NCBI RefSeq assembly: GCF_027924965.1
Contig: NZ_AP027057.1
Coordinates: 62,001-126,000 of the forward strand
Source of the DNA: Limnohabitans sp. TEGF004
Lineage (GTDB): Bacteria; Pseudomonadota; Gammaproteobacteria; Burkholderiales; Burkholderiaceae_C
Reading direction: 5' to 3'
DNA: 64,000 bases
The notes under the pieces are model-generated. The model was not told the DNA's origin. It did not search any database and saw nothing but the letters and a program-made list of their open reading frames with translations. Both the position numbers and the translations under genes were made by a program. This document shows positions 61,012-64,000 of the stretch, piece after piece (the stretch's first letter is position 1; every line of letters begins with the position of its first letter).

Positions 61012-62223
61012 TCAAAGTGGTTCTGAATTAGCAATTGGCAGCGAAGGCATTGTGTCTTCACCAGCATTCCAAATCCAAGAGGCCAACTCACTGATTTGCA
61101 CCATTTGCTGCAAAGCAACCTGAAAATCCTCCGTTGCGTTCGGCGGGATGATGTACAGGGCCGTGGGGGTTGGCAGGGTGTCATTGGCCACAAGGCACGC
61201 CAGTGGATGTGAAGAAGGCAGGTTGTAGCGCAGGCCTTTAACAAAACGGCGATGAGCATGCGTCATGCCATCAATTAGCTCCTTCTCGTACGTGTTGTCG
61301 AATGGAATCCAATTCTCAGTCGTGGCCATGAGTGCCAATTCTTCAATGGAGACCAAGCCAGACACATCTACGCTGAATATTCCAATAGCCATCAAGTGCG
61401 TTCCCTCCAAAGCAGCACACAATGCCATCTCGACGGAGAAACGCTTTTTTAAGCGGTCGTAGAGGTCTTCATTAATATGGAAGGTACAGTCTGGCAAGTG
61501 TTTGAAAATAATGTCGCTGCTGTAGCGCGAGGGGCTGATCTCTTTGATCTCACCAATCACGATCATGAGCCGTTTTGCACCCTTTATCGGAGCTGTTGCT
61601 TTAGTAATCTGAGAAATACGGCGTGACGCGATTTCCTTTTTATGCTCTAGGCTCCATGACTCAGGGATGTACAACACATCAACAAGGCCTGCCCCCTTTG
61701 TGGTCATGTTGGCGGCAGCATCAAGCAAGTATTTACGAACCACAAACCAATTACGTTTTCCCTCCATTGATGGAGACCACCTATGGAATCCGGCCTCTTT
61801 CCAAAGGAAATGTAGGGTGCCACGCAGCGTGAGTTTGTGGCCATCAGTCTTGACGCTGTCAGATTCGGCAGAAGAGGGCAGGGGCTTATCACGCGCCCCC
61901 ATTTTGGTGAGAGAAAAGTTCAACTTCAAGTTGGTCAAACCATCATCTGGGTTCTCTGTGATGGCTGTCCCCATGACTTGGCCAAGGCCACTCAATTCTT
62001 GAGGCTCTTCATAGCTGTCGCATACTGGCGCGTGGTGGGCTCCAGTGCCCGGCATGCGTTTGATATAGAACTTGCCCGCAATCTTTGCCACATACATCTC
62101 AACACCTCGGCCAAGGCACATGCACACGGGCCTAATTCTGCGAGCGTGGGCATCAACCAAAGCCGCGTCAAAGTCCGTCGTGCCCGGGTGGTAGATATGC
62201 TCGTTTATGCGATAGGTAGTCAT
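61012..62223 (-). CDS. DUF1173-family protein
   Basis: This 403-residue protein matches the DUF1173 family, which occurs on conjugative plasmids and integrative elements. Its N-terminus includes RRIRPVCMCLGRGVEMYVAKIAGKFYIKRMPGTGAHHAPVC, a Cys/His-bearing region that suggests metal binding. The middle reads LHFLWKEAGFHRWSPSMEGKRNWFVVRKYL, then a nuclease-like or beta-rich part. The biochemical role is unknown. It follows the TrbM-like gene by 12 bases and is probably co-transcribed with the stb genes. Confidence 0.75.
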   Translation of the reverse strand: MTTYRINEHIYHPGTTDFDAALVDAHARRIRPVCMCLGRGVEMYVAKIAGKFYIKRMPGTGAHHAPVCDSYEEPQELSGLGQVMGTAITENPDDGLTNLKLNFSLTKMGARDKPLPSSAESDSVKTDGHKLTLRGTLHFLWKEAGFHRWSPSMEGKRNWFVVRKYLLDAAANMTTKGAGLVDVLYIPESWSLEHKKEIASRRISQITKATAPIKGAKRLMIVIGEIKEISPSRYSSDIIFKHLPDCTFHINEDLYDRLKKRFSVEMALCAALEGTHLMAIGIFSVDVSGLVSIEELALMATTENWIPFDNTYEKELIDGMTHAHRRFVKGLRYNLPSSHPLACLVANDTLPTPTALYIIPPNATEDFQVALQQMVQISELASWIWNAGEDTMPSLPIANSEPL

Positions 62224-62235
62224 GCAATCTCCCGA

Positions 62236-62550
62236 TTATTTGTCTTGCTGTTCGTTATGCTCTGACTCGCTAGAAATAGTGCTTGCCAACACACTCAGGG
62301 CTGCATCACGGCTAACTATTGGACACAAGTTCAAAAAGTTCTGGCGTGCGCGAACCGTATCGGACCACTTGCGAAAACTGATGCTGAAGTACCTCGAAAG
62401 CGACGGAGCGCACTCGTCGGGACGATTGCCTGACGACAGACACAAAACCGCTTCACAGGCTGACTTTGCGTTGTCGTCATCTTGAGAATGAGCAGCCCCT
62501 GCCAATGAAAGCAGGCAGGCCATGGCCATAACGTGTAGTTTTTTCATCAT
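62236..62550 (-). CDS. TrbM/KikA-family conjugal transfer protein
   Basis: This 104-residue exported protein (signal peptide ends near GAAHSQ) shows the TrbM pattern: KSACEAVLCLSSGNRPDECAPSLSRYFSI, then RQNFLNLCPIVS, with four conserved Cys that likely form two disulphides. TrbM-family proteins aid mating-pair formation or transfer efficiency in IncP and related plasmids. Two adjacent ATGs are possible starts. It is placed between stbC and the DUF1173 gene. Confidence 0.8.
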   Translation of the reverse strand: MMKKLHVMAMACLLSLAGAAHSQDDDNAKSACEAVLCLSSGNRPDECAPSLSRYFSISFRKWSDTVRARQNFLNLCPIVSRDAALSVLASTISSESEHNEQQDK

Positions 62551-62563
62551 CAGAGTCCTTCAC

Positions 62564-63001
62564 TCAACGGAACACATAAAGAATTGCATTCCAGATCAAG
62601 TTGCCAATCGCAACAGCTCCGATGCATCCAAAAAATAAAAATGCCATTGTTTTTTGATCAATGGCCTTACTTGGCGAGCCAGTTTGCTTTCTTACCTCTT
62701 TAGCAACCAAGTCACTGACATCGCGAGACAAAGCTTGAAGATATTCACGCGCATGAGCGGCAAGCTTCTCTGAAGCCACGGCACTTAAATCAACTCTGTT
62801 TAACTCAATCATTTTTGAGTCCAGAACCTGATGCCAACGCGCTAGGCGGCTGGCTTGATCCTGCGCCTCGACTTGCATTGAATGCAACTGAGAACTCAAC
62901 TGAATGATTTGATCGTGTACACGCCCCACATCACCAAGAATCTCGGCGATGAGTAGCGAACGAGCCTCTTCTGATAGCTTTGGCCGCTCTGGGTTGGTCA
63001 T
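62564..63001 (-). CDS. StbC-like plasmid stability protein
   Basis: This 145-residue protein has a long coiled-coil-like body (GRVHDQIIQLSSQLHSMQVEAQDQASRLARWHQVL) and a C-terminal membrane helix (TMAFLFFGCIGAVAIGNLIWNAILYVF). This layout, and its overlap by four bases with the StbB-like gene, match StbC in the stbABC operon of plasmid R388. Its role there is unsettled; stb operons link plasmid positioning to conjugation. It is likely anchored at the cytoplasmic membrane. Confidence 0.65.
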   Translation of the reverse strand: MTNPERPKLSEEARSLLIAEILGDVGRVHDQIIQLSSQLHSMQVEAQDQASRLARWHQVLDSKMIELNRVDLSAVASEKLAAHAREYLQALSRDVSDLVAKEVRKQTGSPSKAIDQKTMAFLFFGCIGAVAIGNLIWNAILYVFR

Positions 63002-63708
63002 GGCACAACCACTTCAAACACTGAATTCAAGTTCTCTTGCACGCCTTGAGCAAGTCGCTGCGTTGATAGACGCTCTGCGAACGCCAAACGCTCTTCTGGG
63101 GCTGTTGCCTTCTTAATTTCTGCTTTGAAGTCGGTTGGATCATCCAAGAGCGACTGGATCGTTTCAGTGCTGCCGCGCAAGCGGGTAAAAACTTCATTCT
63201 TGTAAATAGCCGCTCGAACGTCGACTTGGCACTTACCTTCAGCTTCTGCGAAACGCAAAACAGGCTCAAAAATTTCAGCAATATTGGTGTTTGGCTCCAC
63301 CATATTGAACACAACCACAATCTTTTTAGCTGGTACACCTAGCTCCGCAAGAGCGTTGACACATTCCACCGTGTCCTTTTGCTGTTTAGGCACTGGAACG
63401 CACGGGACAATGAACAAGTCAAAATCATCTTGCGAACCGCGATACATCCGCATCAATGACATGAACTGCTCAATGTTGCTGGCACCCACGTCAATGATCG
63501 CTGCGTCCTCCAGCATCAAATCTTCTTGCAGCCGACCAAAGTCGCCACCTTTAACAGTGACAACACTTGCACTGTCAGCATTGATTGTTTCGACGGCAAC
63601 CACGACGGCCTCAGGCATTCGTGGACTCAGCAGGTGACGCGCTATCGTCGATTTGCCGACGTTGCCGCTAAAGTTGACGACGGCAATTTTGAGATCATGT
63701 TTTTTCAT
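62998..63708 (-). CDS. stbB: StbB-like ParA-type ATPase
   Basis: This 236-residue deviant-Walker ATPase begins KIAVVNFSGNVGKSTIARHLL with the Walker A form G-N-V-G-K-S-T, then DAAIIDVGASNIEQF as Walker B and FIVPCVPVPKQQKDTV. It resembles StbB of the R388 stbABC system, a ParA/MinD-superfamily motor that needs the membrane and the DNA-binding StbA. Those proteins control plasmid location and transfer. The gene starts 12 bases after the StbA-like frame ends. Confidence 0.75.
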   Translation of the reverse strand: MKKHDLKIAVVNFSGNVGKSTIARHLLSPRMPEAVVVAVETINADSASVVTVKGGDFGRLQEDLMLEDAAIIDVGASNIEQFMSLMRMYRGSQDDFDLFIVPCVPVPKQQKDTVECVNALAELGVPAKKIVVVFNMVEPNTNIAEIFEPVLRFAEAEGKCQVDVRAAIYKNEVFTRLRGSTETIQSLLDDPTDFKAEIKKATAPEERLAFAERLSTQRLAQGVQENLNSVFEVVVP

Positions 63709-63720
63709 TAGAGTTTTCCT

Positions 63721-64000
63721 TTAAGGTTTTGGGCGTTTAAAAAGTGGGGTACGTTTGAAATAGTCTTCAACTGCCTTTTCACCATGGGCTTTTGACCCAG
63801 ATGAGTTGGCCACTGTCTTACCTTGGTTTGTTTGAGGCGCTGGATCATTGGCTTCAGTTGCGTCTTGTTTGATAGGCGAGGGGGCTGCACTACTCCCAAG
63901 CTTCTTTTTCCATTTCCGCGCGTGCATGAGCGCATCTCTAAAGCTGGATAAGGTTGCGTCAAAACCTTCCTTGGCCAACTCCCTGCGGATCAACTCATGC
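63721..64000 (-). CDS. StbA-like DNA-binding protein, C-terminal part (truncated by window end)
   Basis: The frame is open to the right edge, so the true N-terminus is outside the window (the first TTG at 63993 is not a convincing start). The visible 93 codons begin with a helix-turn-helix-like segment, ELIRRELAKEGFDATLSSFRDALMHARK, then a disordered linker and a C-terminal EDYFKRTPLFKRP. Position in front of the StbB-like gene suggests StbA, the protein that binds repeats near oriT and represses the operon in R388. The match is by position and general shape only. Confidence 0.55.
   Translation of the reverse strand, partial: HELIRRELAKEGFDATLSSFRDALMHARKWKKKLGSSAAPSPIKQDATEANDPAPQTNQGKTVANSSGSKAHGEKAVEDYFKRTPLFKRPKP

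Noticed and set aside
1..64000. CRISPR array, tRNA, rRNA, integrase, relaxase or replication gene
   Set aside because: I looked for regularly spaced repeats, T-loop-like sequences and family motifs and saw none; a covariance-model and profile search would be needed to exclude them fully.

Overview
The window looks like a betaproteobacterial (probably Burkholderiales, Comamonadaceae-like) replicon or genomic island. I infer this from an H-NS protein of the betaproteobacterial GRG-x-x-P type, a DUF5666 lipoprotein beside remnants of DUF1924 and di-haem cytochrome genes, and a complete KynA/KynB/KynU set. No rRNA, tRNA or CRISPR array was recognised. The left half is a patchwork of metabolic genes and decayed mobile DNA. 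The right half is one large conjugation locus. Whether it sits on a plasmid or an integrated element cannot be decided: no integrase, relaxase, replication gene or att site is visible.

Region 1 (1-14.4 kb): the C-terminus of a purine permease, a HipA kinase scrap next to an IS3-family scrap, tryptophanase, an XRE regulator and an NHL-repeat lipoprotein. Then comes a divergent pair of operons: kynB-kynU-kynA on the plus strand, and gcdH-fadB-type-thiolase-thioesterase on the minus strand. Together these would take tryptophan to anthranilate and process a dicarboxylic or aromatic-derived acyl-CoA to acetyl-CoA. The enzymes that would link the two halves are not in the window.

Region 2 (14.4-29.2 kb): an outer-membrane barrel protein, then a graveyard of small modules. 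These include a degraded toxin/antitoxin-like pair, a C-terminal fragment of a large protein cut by an IS5-family remnant, a frameshifted Tn3-family tnpA and tnpR with a candidate res site, a ParD/ParE-type pair, and a third gene whose 5' end recurs behind a MazE/MazF pair 8.4 kb away. A frameshifted MarR gene, a DUF5666 lipoprotein, cytochrome remnants, an isolated homoserine dehydrogenase, an IS3 OrfB remnant, an AAA-type ATPase, an H-NS protein and two orphan HigA-like antitoxins follow.

Region 3 (29.2-59.6 kb): a single-strand block of 27 genes with overlaps or very short gaps. A strong sigma70-like promoter (TTTACA-17-TATAGT) precedes it and a bidirectional terminator closes it. It encodes a VirB2-VirB3-VirB4-VirB6-VirB5-VirB8-VirB9-VirB10-VirB11-VirD4 type IV secretion system, a very large ArdC-TraC-type antirestriction/primase polyprotein, and a type IVb pilus set (two TcpQ/PilL-like proteins, secretin PilN, PilO, a PilP-position protein, PilQ ATPase, PilR, prepilins and a PilT-like second ATPase). 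It ends with three exported proteins of unknown function, which are the least explained part of the window.

Region 4 (59.6-64 kb, minus strand, convergent): StbA (partial), StbB and StbC-like stability/positioning genes, a TrbM-family transfer protein, a DUF1173 protein and three small membrane or lipoprotein genes. VirB1, VirB7, a prepilin peptidase, a pilus lytic transglycosylase and a relaxase are missing from the window and may lie to the right.
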